Of a DNA stretch of 64,000 nucleotides, positions 36,748-47,960 are shown piece after piece. The stretch spans positions 620,001 to 684,000 of the forward strand of contig CADCXD010000008.1 in assembly GCA_902806575.1 (NCBI GenBank), given 5' to 3'. The position numbers were made by a program, and so were the translations under genes. Under the pieces are notes generated by a model, which did no database searches, was not told the DNA's origin, and saw only the letters and a list, made by a program, of their open reading frames with translations. How positions within the stretch are numbered: the stretch's first letter is position 1; each line of letters begins with the position of its first letter. This stretch comes from Jackrogersella multiformis. Its lineage: Eukaryota; Ascomycota; Sordariomycetes; Xylariales; Hypoxylaceae.

Positions 36748-37595
36748 TCATGAGCCGGGCTCTCTCGTCATAAATGTAAGTATTGGTTTCCTTCTTCCGC
36801 TGAATTCTTCTCCAACGTCAAATTCCATTTCTTCAATCTCTGCTCTTAAGCCGCATTGCTCATAGAGTTGTCTTCCCACTGGAGTACCCTCGATGACCGC
36901 CTATAAAATCGAGTTAGCCATTTACCAAAGACAAGAGAGTAACACTCATGATTCTATTAGTGAATATTCAGAAGATATGATCAAAAACACAAGGTCCCAT
37001 TCATTACCTTAAGTCCTTGCTCATCCGCGGCTTTCGTTCCCCATTTGACCAGAGCTGTACCTGCGCCTAGACGCTGGTATTCTGGATGGACGGCTAGAAA
37101 TTCGAGAACTATATTCGAACATGTAAGAATTCGATGTCTAGTTCTTAGCCGTGTTTCTCACTTACCATAAACTCCCTTCCCACCGGAATCCTGGATAGCC
37201 TGACTCCGCGGCGTCACGTAGTCTCTCCACACACGAGTCATATATTCGCGATCTTTCAGGTCCGGCCAGACCTCCTCGACATTCTCGACCTTTTCAAGCT
37301 CCGCAGGCGGCGCTTCCTTCATATGTGTCCAGACTGCAAAGCCGATGATGCGCCCCTGGCGCCCCCGGCTACATCGCATGACCGCCTTCAAGAACTTGGA
37401 GTTGCTGGAGCTCTGCTTCCATACCGCTAGGCGCTTGGAGCCTTGGGCTTTCCCCGACGGCGTGTCATGGTCCGGAAAGTATATATCCACGAACGGCGCG
37501 TCGTGGCCGAAGCTCTTGGAGAGAACCTCGAAGCATGTCGGGAGCTCTTCGTCGGGAGCCAATGCGACGTCAACCTTTTCCGCAGGCCTCGCCAT
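36748..37595 (-). CDS. GNAT-family N-acetyltransferase
   Basis: Exons 37595-37166, 37108-37008 and 36900-36748 give 227 aa. The start at 37595 (MARPAEKVDVALAPDEELP) is preferred over an upstream in-frame Met at 37709. The middle contains SFGHDAPFVDIYFPDHDTPS, often seen in fungal GNATs. The acetyl-CoA site is VLEFLAVHPEYQRLGAGTAL (motif A, QRLGAG) at residues ~144-163, encoded across intron 1. The C-terminal part carries the family's GTPVGRQLYEQCGL. Known for the superfamily: acetyl transfer from acetyl-CoA to an amine; the substrate cannot be read from sequence. Introns have normal donors and TAG acceptors. Confidence 0.88.
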
Positions 37596-38389
37596 GATGA
37601 TTAAACTATTAATAGATCCAAGTTGTATTCTGCGTGAAGGAATCCGAGAAAAGGGGGCGTAAGAAATACCATGTTGCTTAAAACGTGAGAGCGGGGGAGG
37701 CACGGTCAAGGAACGGTAGACAGTTCACTCTGCAGTAGCCTATATTATGTGCATATAATTTTATTCTACCCACTTACGAGGCCTTCTCTACACCTCCAGA
37801 AGGCCGGGAAACGTCAGTGCTCTCCATTGTACCCATCTTCAACCCACCATGGTGGAGAGGCATCTGACGACTGAAATTTATATACTAAAACACCAAGAAA
37901 GAATGCCTTTGATAGTACCGTTTTCTCACTAAACTCCTAAGCGGTTAGGGTATTCAACTGTTGTATACTTATATATGGAATCTAACAATTACCTAATGCA
38001 TCTCCATCAGTCATGTGCATTGGATGTTACTGACGCTTCCCATCCCTCTAGAGGTGTATCGGGTTCCCAGATAGCTCCATTTATATTCTTGAATTTCTCT
38101 ATAGCTTCAAGTCCTAGTTTAATCCGTATCGAAGGTACCTTTCATCATGCTTGCTTGAAAGCCCAATCTAGCGGTCAAGCCTACATAGGCGGTACGGTAA
38201 AATGAAGTGCCAATCTGTGCGGTGTACAAGGTGGAAGCGCAGATAAAATCCATTTCAGTGGTTCTCCCGAGACGAGGATGTGTTATACTAACTGTATATT
38301 TATCCTGGAAATGATATCCTGTATAATTAATTTCCATGTATATACTTCTGATTCATCGCATATATATATATCAACAATATCAGATCAGC
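37596..38389. other. intergenic, no gene seen
   Basis: Promoter side of the GNAT gene and AT-rich sequence up to the MFS relic. Short frames only. Confidence 0.6.
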
Positions 38390-38865
38390 TCAGATCGCTT
38401 TAGCCAGTCCAAACCTAACATTCAGGAACCGACTCGTCACGAAACTCACAGCAGAAGCTACGGGCATGGCGCTATACCAAACGATCAAGCCGACCCAGTT
38501 CTCGTTGTTACCTAGAATCGCGCCGGCGATAGGATTGCTGATAAGCATCACGAGGCCCACAAATGCCAGCGTCATGCCAAGGCGCGTGCCAATCTTGCGT
38601 TTACCGGGCGAGAGACTAACCACGCTGGCGGCGGGTAGCCCCGTGACAGCACCAGCCATAAAGTCGTATACCACGGTAAAGACGACTAGGGCGGCGGCAG
38701 CACGGATGGCGAGAAAGCTAAATGTTAGCAAGACGCCTACAAAGATTACCTATAGCCGTCTGCACGTCGACACTCCCGACCCAAGCTGCGTAGTAGCCCG
38801 GGACGATGCGGCTAGGTACCTAGCAACGCGGCGTTGATAATCACAAGGTGGTAAGCCGGCTGGGT
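38390..38865 (-). pseudogene. MFS transporter relic (monocarboxylate-transporter-like), C-terminal part
   Basis: Only the last ~150 residues of a 12-helix MFS protein remain. An open frame (38731-38390) reads VVYDFMAGAVTGLPAASVVS, TRLGMTLAFVGLVMLISNP and ends normally. Upstream, in other frames, pieces of the preceding helices are recognisable: YHLVIINAA, RIVPGYYA and VIFVGVLLTF. Two frame breaks separate them, one at the palindrome CTAGGTACCTAG (38812-38823), which sits inside former coding sequence, and one near 38750. Nothing of the first eight or nine helices can be found up to 39.7 kb. Together with the O-methyltransferase relic next door this suggests a decayed secondary-metabolite or uptake locus. 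Confidence 0.75.
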
Positions 38866-39732
38866 TAGTTAGACGAGATATCGGTTCGCTCCAATGCTAC
38901 ACTCGAACGTGCTACCTTTTTCTTCAGGCAAATCCGAAGAATAGAGTGATGACGAGCAAGTGGGGATTCGAGTTTCCAGTGTTCCTCGTCCAACAAAGGG
39001 GTGAATCAAGGGATAGTCCTAACGCTGGTTTTGATTGGACCATCAGCCCTCGAACCCTCAAACCAGGATGAGATTTGGGACCTTCATTCAGCTGTAGTAA
39101 TACCATCTACATCTAGTATGGGATATTAGCAGTGTTCGGAAATTGTTTATCCAATGATTTGAAAAGCTAGTATTTGTGCCATCGCGAATCTAGTATACCT
39201 AGGTAGGATGTAAGTATGGATGTACATATACCTATACCTACCTAGCCTAGGTATCAAGAGACAAATCTATAAGGTATGTAGAGAGTACCTTTACATAGGT
39301 ACCTTTAGGTACCTACCACGTAGGTGACGGATCTGATCTGTCATAAAGCCTGCACTGCACGTGTAAGCCACATGGCGTGTAGATCTCCGCCCCAGGGGTA
39401 GGTAGCTAGACCTATCCGGATACCCCTACCGTACCTTTGGTACCTAAGGTATAGATGAACCTCCCACTACGGGTACCTTAAATTAACGTCTACAGAACAC
39501 TTTATTAGGCCCACGATCCTTAACTAAGGTTAGGGGCTGTATAATATACCCCTATTATCAACTGCTATTATCAACCCCTATTATCTTCCCTTATATCTTC
39601 AGCATTGCCTCAACAATGCCATCATAGCCATATCGAGCATAACATAAAATATAGATACTCCCTGCTCCGGCATAATCATCTCGAAGATAAGAAGCTTCGA
39701 ATAACCCGGTGTCATCGCATTTTTAACCTGTT
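38866..39732. other. relic interval with TACCTAGGTA cluster
   Basis: No coding signal. Dense TACCTAGGTA/GGTACCTA motifs at 39195-39330 and 39425-39480. May hold further decayed sequence of the neighbouring relics. Confidence 0.5.
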
Positions 39733-40077
39733 CTAACCTAGTATTTCTAGACACTTGTAGTCTGACCAGTCGTGGAGAATGTGATGGTAGAAGTATGTGC
39801 GCGCGCCTGGGTACCTGTTAATGTTTTGATGATCGAGACGAAGTTGGCCGAGCGAGGTTTCCTACCTTTGACCTGCTGCTTCGTGAAGAAGTCATAAGTC
39901 ATCGGCTTAATCGATAGATCGATAATATCTTTGATACTATCTGTCATGGCGGCCAGATCTTAGGATACCAGAGTCATTTGGTCTGGATACTTATAATAAA
40001 AGGTAACAAGGTCATGGCCTTTTCCCGCGCCGACATCGACGAGTAAGGCAGATTCTTTCGATGCATTATTATGGAAT
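39733..40077 (-). pseudogene. O-methyltransferase relic
   Basis: Reading leftward from ~40077: SALLVDVGAGKGHDLVTFYY is the SAM-binding motif I of plant/fungal-type O-methyltransferases, followed by KYPDQMTLVS, a TAA stop (39962-39960) exactly where the family usually has Gln in QDL, then DLAAMTDSIKDI and MTYDFFTKQQVKG. A recognisable intron (39865-39807) leads to ARTYFYHHILHDWSDYKCLE, the family's HDW motif with the catalytic His. The frame then dies at 39733. Upstream of 40077 only a degenerate, stop-rich continuation is visible. CAA to TAA is the change expected from repeat-induced point mutation or cytosine deamination. Confidence 0.8.
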
Positions 40078-41136
40078 AGCTTTTAGATTAGGAACTAATC
40101 GACCTAGCAGCTCCTTGCTCCTATCGTGTTTCCCATAAATAAATTAAGTCTCCCATATCATTTGGCATCGAACTCAATAATTAAAACGTGTTTAACTTGG
40201 TTTGAAAAGCGTACTATATGAAGCCGCTATAAGGGTTGGTTAAACAACGATGGCCGGCTTCTTTGAGCCATTTGGGTGCTTTAGTGGCGGCACCCACGAT
40301 TATCTACCCTCTGATATACTTGTCCAACAGGCGTGCTGGGAAATATCTATAGGTACGAAATTTCATCGTCGTATATTATTTCCAGATTCCGCGATAATTC
40401 GGGTTCACCCTCTATGTATGAAGCAGAAGAGTATTCTACAATCTGTGTCGAGCGCCAATGTTGGATGATTAAGCAACTCTGTGGTATTCCTCGCTTGTCA
40501 CTAGATCTTGTCTTCCACAGTAATAGCGCTATGAGCACTAATGCTGTACTGTAATGTAACCAGTGTGATTAAGGGACACCAAAACTTCTACCAATTAATA
40601 AGCGTGAACTACCTTTCCTCATTATGAAATGACAACTACAACTGTGTGTTTGTCCCCCAATGACCCCTTTATTGTTTCTCAGTACACCCATTGCCTAAAT
40701 CATACACAGTTGACTCAAGCTAAGTCAAGATAGGCAAACATATTTTAACAAAAAACATAAATGATAGCAACAAAATCTTCAGATCATGAATGTATTATGA
40801 CTGGATACCAAGACTAAAAGGTGAGCTATGCATCATTCTAGCTTCAAGAAGAGGCTATGAATCAACAATAAACTGAAAGAATCATTCACTGACACATTTT
40901 AGAAATATTCACTCCAATATCACGTCAAGTCACGAACTTCACGTGTGATGTGGGATTTTCTGCAGACGTGAAGTCTACTTCAGCCATATAAACAGACCTG
41001 GATTTCGCTTCCTACCTCCCAGTCTCTCCAAAAACACCTGATCTTACATAAATCCCCAGAAATCTCAACTCTCTCATCAATACACGAAGGGAAAACGCAA
41101 AGCAACGAAACATTAGCACCAACTACTCTGTCCATC
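40078..41136. other. AT-rich interval and promoter of 41137 gene
   Basis: The left part may contain the decayed N-terminal half of the O-methyltransferase (several TAG/TAA in the expected frame). The right part is a plausible promoter with a TATA box. Confidence 0.5.
40987..40992 (+). promoter_or_regulatory. TATA box of the 41137 gene
   Basis: TATAAA 145 bases upstream of the ATG, followed by a C/T- and A-rich leader (CAATACACGAAGG...) typical of fungal core promoters. Confidence 0.5.
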
Positions 41137-41511
41137 ATGTCCAGCCAGGTCAAACCAGTACCTTATATCCGAATCCGAGACGCTGATGATGTCGATTTAG
41201 TCATGAAGCAGATCGAGAAACTTGAATCCGCCCTCAACGAATGGAATGCCAAGCGGACTATCTACCTGCCCGACTGGGTGGTGCAGAAGATTTCGAGCTA
41301 CATCGAATGGGGCACATACTCGCGGGAGGAGCTCGTCGGCGCCAAAGACACGTTTAATAAGGCCCCCGCGACACTGGCGAGGATCGAAGACGCGGTGACC
41401 AGAGTGGACGCCTTGAGGAATAAATTTGGCGAACTTATCATCGATAGCTTAGCACTCGAGATGGTACGAAAGAACCAACGGGACGAGGAACAGCAGATGG
41501 AAGAACCGTAG
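41137..41511 (+). CDS. hypothetical protein, 124 aa
   Basis: A single open exon with a canonical TATA box and an A-rich leader. The product is hydrophilic and predicted helical: VKPVPYIRIRDADDVDLVMK, QIEKLESALNEWNAK, then WVVQKISSYIEWGTYSREEL and a C-terminal acidic/Gln tail (DEEQQMEEP). No signal peptide, membrane segment or known domain was recognised. Codon usage looks like a real gene (G/C at third positions in the middle part). Its neighbours on both sides are damaged genes, so this is the only apparently intact gene of the 38-50 kb stretch. Confidence 0.6.
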   Translation: MSSQVKPVPYIRIRDADDVDLVMKQIEKLESALNEWNAKRTIYLPDWVVQKISSYIEWGTYSREELVGAKDTFNKAPATLARIEDAVTRVDALRNKFGELIIDSLALEMVRKNQRDEEQQMEEP

Positions 41512-42238
41512 TGTAGGAAACATGGTAAAAATCATGGCCAGTAACATGGCAAGAAACGTTAATGGGGAAGGAGGAATAAGTCTGTATTCCCTCTGGGTGA
41601 GTGTTGATGCCCTGGTAGATAAGGAGCTAGGGTTAACCTAATGTTGGCACATTCCCCTATATACCAATGTAGACAAATAGTTTAACTCGGAGTTTACCTT
41701 GGTATTATGCTTCCTCAATCTAGCCCCTGATAACATATAATACCATGTTTATGAATGTTTATATAATAACACTCAATAGGGTTAAGCTGGTTTGGCCTAA
41801 CCCTGCTAATTTCCTGTTTATTTAACGCTGTTTTAGTTTATTTGCCATTTAGAACTACAAATTGCAATTAGTAGAGAAACTCCTTTATAATGGCTTTAAG
41901 TAGGTAGCTATCATACATAGGTAGGAAGAAATAATACAACAGAAAGTATGGGTATCGGAAACGTCAATGCTACGCCAGCGGATCAACGAGCGTTATCGTG
42001 GAACTGTCAGGACTATGTTAAGGATGTATACAATCAAATCTACATTTAAATCGCTCGACGGAGGAACTAATATGAGACCGCTGGTTCTGGTGATATCGAG
42101 CTTAACTCGACATCAGTATAATTTATGTGGTTGTCCTAATTCCAAACATACAAGGTCGATCAGTTCGTAAGGCTCGGTTTGCTCAGCCGCTAATAAACAG
42201 TTGTAACGCAGTCTAGGTAAGATGTATATTGAATTGAA
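41512..42238. other. intergenic, convergent 3' regions
   Basis: 727 AT-rich bases; no gene seen. Confidence 0.6.
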
Positions 42239-43481
42239 TCATGAAAATGTTTGGATCCAAGACACCATGGGGTCCCACGCATTATCTAATAGCCAGCGTT
42301 GTGCGTGGTTGTTTGGGTGTAAGCATTCAGGAAGATACTTATACCAGTCCCAGCTTTCACCGGCGTACAAGAAGTTTGTAATTTTAATGGACTCCCAGTA
42401 CTCTGGATAGAAGCCGCTGCGCTCCCAGTCGATGATACCAGTAACTTGCCACTTGCCTGAATCGTCAGAATTGACCACGATATTTGCCGGTCGGACGTCT
42501 CCATGGGTAAAGACGGACTTGTTCGGACTTGGTGGACAGAGCCCTCGCAAAAACTCCAAATAGACTGGGGTTGTACATTTGGAACCGGAAAAGGTGAAAT
42601 CTTCAAATTCCTTTACACTCGTGATTGGGGTAGAGGCTACACGTAGACCTCGTCTGGCATCCTTACATGGTTCACCTTGAGCGCCACCGAGTGGGCTGCC
42701 CTCTGGGCACGGAAGTGATCGCAATTCAGAGAACAGGGCGTCGAGCTGACTGCTGATGTCTTGTTTTTGGGCCACGCTTAACTGTGGCCATGCTTTCTCG
42801 AGGTCCAAACCGGGGATATAGGTCATGAACATGAGATAGAGATGTTTCAATTCAATCATCCCATGTGGTCTAGGGGCAGGAAAGCTTGGTAGGTGTGCTT
42901 CAAGGTACTGCAAAGCAGTATATTGATCGGTGCCGTCCGCGCGCCGTGAGATCTTGGTAACGATGTTGTCAGAGACTCGCAAAACCATGGCAGAGTATCC
43001 CCAGTTACCTTGAAAGAGAACTTCAGCTCAGGAAAGGAGTTGGATGACAGAGTGCATGAAATTATCGGCGTCCGCGTCGGGGAGGAGAAGCTGCATATCA
43101 TCCGAAAACGGTGAGAGGATTGTAGCTGCTTTGTCTGGGTCGAGAAGCAATCGTGTGTCGCCGAGGGAAGGATTGGGGACGGTTGTCTTCTTGGTAGTGC
43201 TTCCGAGTCTCGCTGTTTGGGTGTAAGCTACCTACTAGGTATCGGTGCGATGAGCAGGCAGAACTCTTACCACCAAAATTCCGGAATCGCTCTCGCTCCT
43301 CAGCGTAATTTTTCCCTACGATGGCAACCAGATCGGCTTCAGGATCTTTCTTCAGAGTTTCTACAATTCTCTGCACCATCTTAGTGTTGTATCTGGCTGC
43401 AGGTGTTTTATTGTTGGCCTTAACTACGGGATTCTCCCGATGCGCGACAGGCGTGCCCTGTGGATGGATTGTTTCACCCAT
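42239..43481 (-). pseudogene. APH-family phosphotransferase with in-frame stop
   Basis: Exon 1 is 43481-43271; a 58-nt intron (GTAAGA...ACAG) leads to exon 2, 43212-42239. Exon 2 reads LGSTTKKTTVPNPSLGDTRL, LSPFSDDMQLLLPDADADNF, then meets TGA at 43030-43028, codon 132 of ~395. The same frame continues with AEVLFQGNWGYSAMVLRVSD, FPAPRPHGMI, the Brenner catalytic motif FTHGDVRPANIVV (His-Gly-Asp...Asn) and the metal-binding GIIDWERSGFYPEYWE, to a normal stop. The kinase-like half is thus intact at its key residues. Known for the APH fold: transfer of phosphate from ATP to small-molecule hydroxyls; fungal members have mostly unknown substrates. It may be a recent pseudogene, a readthrough gene or carry a sequencing error. 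A shorter product starting at Met 42988 would lack the N-lobe. Confidence 0.8.
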
Positions 43482-44929
43482 TATTATAACAGTGACTCGC
43501 AGATCTATTTTCTAGATCAAAATGGGAGTTTCTATAGGAAGAGAGATGAAGGAAACAATTCTCTATGAGTATGGTAGTGACACCCATTTATTATGCCGAA
43601 TGTTTTGTTGGTTGTAGTGCGGGTACATGGGTTCGAGCCCGACGCTTTCTAATTTTCCGAATCTTTTTTTAATTGACCCACTTTACTCGATTCTCAGCCA
43701 ATCAGAGCTCGTTGTTCAAAAACGTTGTCCTGAATAAAACCATTTTACACTTATTAAACTGTTTAATTCATTTGCACGGATGTATAGGGGTGAATGGTTT
43801 CCAGCACTCATATATCCCCGCTACGGTACCTAGGTAAGTTACGTAGCATTGGTAGTAGTAGATGTGCTCGTTTTGCCATAGAAAAAAAAACGACATAATA
43901 ACCCCTTGTAAACTCGGGCACAGCTCAGGGGGGCTTAGGGCAAGGCAACTCAGGTTTATTAGGTAACAACAATGGTAATTTCTCAGGGCAACTTTCGGGC
44001 GATGCATATGTCTGTTGTATAAGTGTCTACGATGATTATGGCATTGGATGGATTGGTATAGAGGCTTTTTAGCTGGTCGTCTGGCTCTGATTGAACATCC
44101 TGCGCCTATCTATCACTGAAGATCGTCTTGCGCAACAGAAGGCAGAAGTTCATTTCCAAGACAGCGATCTGATTTCAATACCCGAGACCATGCCTCGTCC
44201 CTCGGTGATAAATGGTAGGAATGATGTATCAGGGTTCATTAAGCGTATAAAAGTAAATATCATCAACAGGCATCGAAGAAATTTGTAGTTTAGCTGATGA
44301 CGAGATGGGCATAAAAAGGGGTGGTACGATTAAGGGGTTATAGTTTATTGGTGGCAGTGCGTACCAAGGTAGTGATAACGAGTATGGGTATATAAGTACA
44401 ATAGCGACTTAAGAAGTAAATTCATTTTTAAAGAAGACCTATGATTTGAATATCTTCGTAGTTGACAAACTTGGAACAGTACCTAATTTTACTGGTCAAA
44501 ACATGTATTCCGTGAAGACGTTCGGGCAAGAGATGATCAAGTTGTATTCGTAGACGAATAACCTAACCTAGTATATTCTATATAAATAAAAATTCAAAGG
44601 ATTATATGGTAGCCATTATGCGAGGTATCTTTATTTGATATATCGCTACAAAAGCTCTTTCGGGCATACCCTCTTTCACCAGGTAACTAATCTAGCATAT
44701 TCTACCCAACAGTCTGCTCATTCCCATTAGGTATTATGCTCCTTAGGCCTTTAATGTACGGAGAAAGAAAATTGGTTGATATGGCTCCTATTTCCGTGTC
44801 TGTGGAAACACGCTTAATAAATACTCTATCTTCCCCCTAAACCATTAACCTAGGCAACACTAAGTTATTCACCTTCTACACCACCATCATACACAACACC
44901 AGCAAACACCAGCAAACCATCACCAAACA
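43482..44929. other. intergenic, no gene seen
   Basis: 1.45 kb. Contains a tRNA B-box-like GGTTCGAGCCC at 43630-43640 with a T run downstream, but no foldable tRNA. Two homopolymer runs (43886-43893). Right end is the leader of the 44930 frame. Confidence 0.5.
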
Positions 44930-45332
44930 TGGCCATGTCCGATAAGGAGTCCCGAGACGAATTATCTACCGGGTCTACCACGGTGACAGACCTACCGAGC
45001 CGATCACAAACGCAGCCGTAGTTCGAGGAGTCGCGAACCTCTTCAAGCTCTGCTTGGACGTAGACGATGGGCCCGAGAAGATCGACCACATGTCACCCGA
45101 GATACATCAGCGTGTATACGACCATCTGAACTTGGATCCTAGAGGAAAGGCGAGTCCAAAATCCCTAGAGAAGCTCATAGAATATTATGTCGACGTTCGC
45201 CTTAACTATCTAAATGAATGCTCAGAATGTAGTGAGGTTTATGTGATCAGGGATGAGGATGGTATCTTCGCTCTTCTGCGCCTCGTCGATGCCTGGGGTT
45301 TCCGTGTAGTTGGAGGTGGATATGAGATCTGA
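44930..45332 (+). pseudogene. frameshifted orphan gene
   Basis: The ATG at 44930 (MAMSDKESRDELSTGSTTVT) has a good leader but stops at 45021-45023. A second, overlapping frame is open from ~44940 to 45332 and looks strongly protein-like: IIYRVYHGDRPTEPITNAAV, VRGVANLFKLCLDVDDGPEK, then YVIRDEDGIFALLRLVDAWG. It has no ATG before 45093. No intron of normal size joins the two frames, so one frameshift in the overlap is the simplest reading. Family not recognised; the downstream tandem family is unrelated by eye. Confidence 0.4.
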
Positions 45333-45649
45333 CTAATATCTCACACGATGAAGGTCGCCTCTTGGGAAAGTGGCAGTTGGGAAGTTCACAATAGTGGATG
45401 AAGGGAGCATGGTCTAGTTATGGGCTACGTTTTTTATGACGAAATCATAAGGGTAAATGATATTCGCTTATGCATCCATGGCACGCCACGGAACAATATG
45501 ATAGTTTGTGAAGATAGGGGAATAAAACAAAGCGAACAAATAGAGTTACGAGACCATAGGAGGCAAATAATCATACTACACATAAAGCTAAAACACTACA
45601 TGAAAAATAATAACACGGCTGGTGATAAAAATAGCACTTAAAGATGTAT

Positions 45650-47960
45650 CTGCCTACCTAAGTACGTATCTGGATTGTGCAAAGTGTGGCGGTGGACGAG
45701 TTCGCATCGCGTAGGTTGACGAGTCTCGAGATCTAGGCACGCGACGTTACTTACCTAGGTATATACCTACTCGTACATACCTACTCGTACATGCCTACTT
45801 GTATATCTATATAAATCCTATCATCGTACCCCTCCGTCTTTCTTAGAATATCCCATTTCTATTTCGTTAATTCCTTTTCTCTAGGTTACAACCTTCTAAT
45901 TTTCTACCATAATATAACATTACGAACACTTTAATTTTCTCCATAACTTACACGTCCTCCGCGACGCAAACGATTTTAGATCACAATCATGGTAACGGGA
46001 GTCTTATAGACCCTACAGTTTCGAGCTGAAATTAAGCTACGTAGTAAGTCAAGCATACTCGAGCATATACTATTTCTTTTCCCTGTCTCTCTTTTCCTCT
46101 TTCTCTCCTTCCTTTTCATACACACCATTCTACATTTAACATCCTTTACTCATACGATAAACAGACAAGTAATCTGAACAAATCTTGCAAATCTGCCCTT
46201 ACGGCATGCTATAATACCCCGTCTTTGTACATAGCAACATCCTTGGTAGGTACAGATTGACCCTTTACATTTACATCCCCCGTCTGATCATCGTGAACTC
46301 GGTAAGAAAGACCTAACACTTGATCCTTATACCCTTTACCCTTTTTAACATCGTATAATACTATACATAAACCTGTTTTTAAAATCCTTGAGTTCCTTAC
46401 TAACCGACGACTTCCAAAGTCCGTCTACACGTACCTATCCATCAAGCCAGCCCATTGCCCACAAAATATACAAAAGGCACATTGTTACACTTCACTACTA
46501 TTATGTCGCATTGCGACCTCTACGCGGCGCCTCCGCCCGCAGTGTCGAAGGGCAGGCAAATGGAGCTCCTGACGGCAATCCCGGGATTCGACTTCAGCGA
46601 GTGCCCAGCACCGCGTGGCGCCAAACTAGAAGCCATAACGCGGGTTATCTTATGGAGGGCGTTTGCTATTGAGGACGATACATCACTATCGGTCATTAGG
46701 GGGGCTAGAAGGCTCTTCCGCCACGCCGTCGAGTCGTATTTCAAGTGGCCCGGCGCCGTTAATATCTGGCATGCCATGCAAAAGCAGGGGCCGTGGAGGG
46801 TGGTCAAAAAATGTCGCCCCGAGCGCGATGAAGACCGCCATCAAGTACTATGTCGCTGGCTATACAAAAGGCCAACAGAACGACACTGGTAGTAGCGAGG
46901 CCTACAGTACTGACGACACCGATACCACCAATACTTTGGCAGACCTCATAGGCGACATCAAGGAGTGGTTGCAGCTCAACCAACAAGAAAATATCAAACC
47001 CCGTACGGCTACCAAGCGCACAAGAGGCACCGTCGAAAAAGACGAATGCGAGGGGGGACAACCCCCATCCAGCAAGAGGGCGCGAGTAGCGCCGCCAGCA
47101 GAGAGCCTCCGCAGTCAAGAAGCTTACTACGACCAGATTGAGGAAGGCCTGGCGATCCGACCAAGAGACGACAAGAACGTCCCGAAGGAGGGCGGCAAAA
47201 AGGAGGCCGTGATCCTAGAGAAGGACGCTGCTGTCCTCTCGGAGAACGATCAAGCGCCACCGGAGCGGGACGTAGTGGTGTCTGCATACGAGATGAAAAA
47301 CGTCACCTCCACAATGGAGGAACTGCATATCGACGATGAATTCCCTCATTTCGCCTCTTTTGAGGTGAAGAAGAAGAAGAGATGTCGACAATAGAAGAAG
47401 CGTAGGAGGGCCTAGGCCAGTTAACCTGGTAGGCAATAACCAAATTGCTAATCTGATTTCGATCAGGGGGATGATCATGGGGGCACGGCGGGTGTAATTG
47501 AAACCTGGTACCCGGCAGACAACACGTCGCTGCGCAAGGTATGAAGAGGTGAAGGCTGTCAACTTGATTTCTAGCTTCTATTTGAGGTTCGGTGCCTTAC
47601 TAGGTCCTGATGTACTTAGCTAGGACAAGTTATCTATATTAAGGCAGTATTGATTTTTATACATTGCTGAATAGAGCACACCCCAAACATAGCAATGATT
47701 CCCGTGACACCCACTAATTTGTGTAGATATTTTAATAACCTGGCCGCTTATCTATCCCTATTTCTTGTTATTTGTTAGGGGATAATAACTTATGATAAAG
47801 AGGCGAGAATAGTATTCACGTTCCCTGTTATTTAGTCCCATTCCAGAGCACGACACAGCCTTCCAAGCACGCAATATCGACACTGATCAAGTAACCTGAT
47901 GGCGATAAGTACCTTACAAACAACAAGGCTAGAGAAAAGGGGTTATTCTTACCAAGACAC
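45650..47960 (+). repeat. tandem duplication, unit 1
   Basis: About 2.3 kb matched to the next unit in the same order: the 5' segment around 45684 (GTGTGGCGGTGGACGAGTTC), a leader segment with CCTAACACTTGATCC at ~46312, the orphan gene at 46503, and a 3' segment with CCATTCCAGAGCACGACAC at ~47838. Offsets to unit 2 are about 2307, 2430 and 2102 bases at these points, so indels have accumulated. Confidence 0.85.
46503..47394 (+). pseudogene. orphan nuclear-type protein, copy A, one frameshift
   Basis: From the ATG at 46503 the frame reads MELLTAIPGFDFSECPAPRG, AITRVILWRAFAIEDD and HAMQKQGPWRVV, then leaves the coding frame at an A6 run (46806-46811). One base fewer would continue as APSAMKTAIKYYVAGYTKGQ and on through an acidic, charged C-terminal half to ELHIDDEFPHFASFEVKKKK at 47394. 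Copy B keeps a single frame across the same point, which shows which reading is ancestral. The C-terminus ends in basic clusters (TKRTRG, SKRAR, KKKKRCR) suggesting nuclear localisation. About 297 codons in all. No known domain recognised; the conserved block around GPWRV...TKGQ may be a novel domain. Confidence 0.65.

Noticed and set aside
38732..38763. Intron reading (GTAATC...TTTAG) in the MFS relic
   Set aside because: The segment encodes VIFVGVLLTF, an expected transmembrane stretch, so it is coding remnant with a frameshift rather than an intron.
43630..43690. tRNA-like B box GGTTCGAGCCC followed by a T run
   Set aside because: No pairing acceptor, D or anticodon arms upstream; T stem poorly paired. 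At best a tRNA or SINE remnant.
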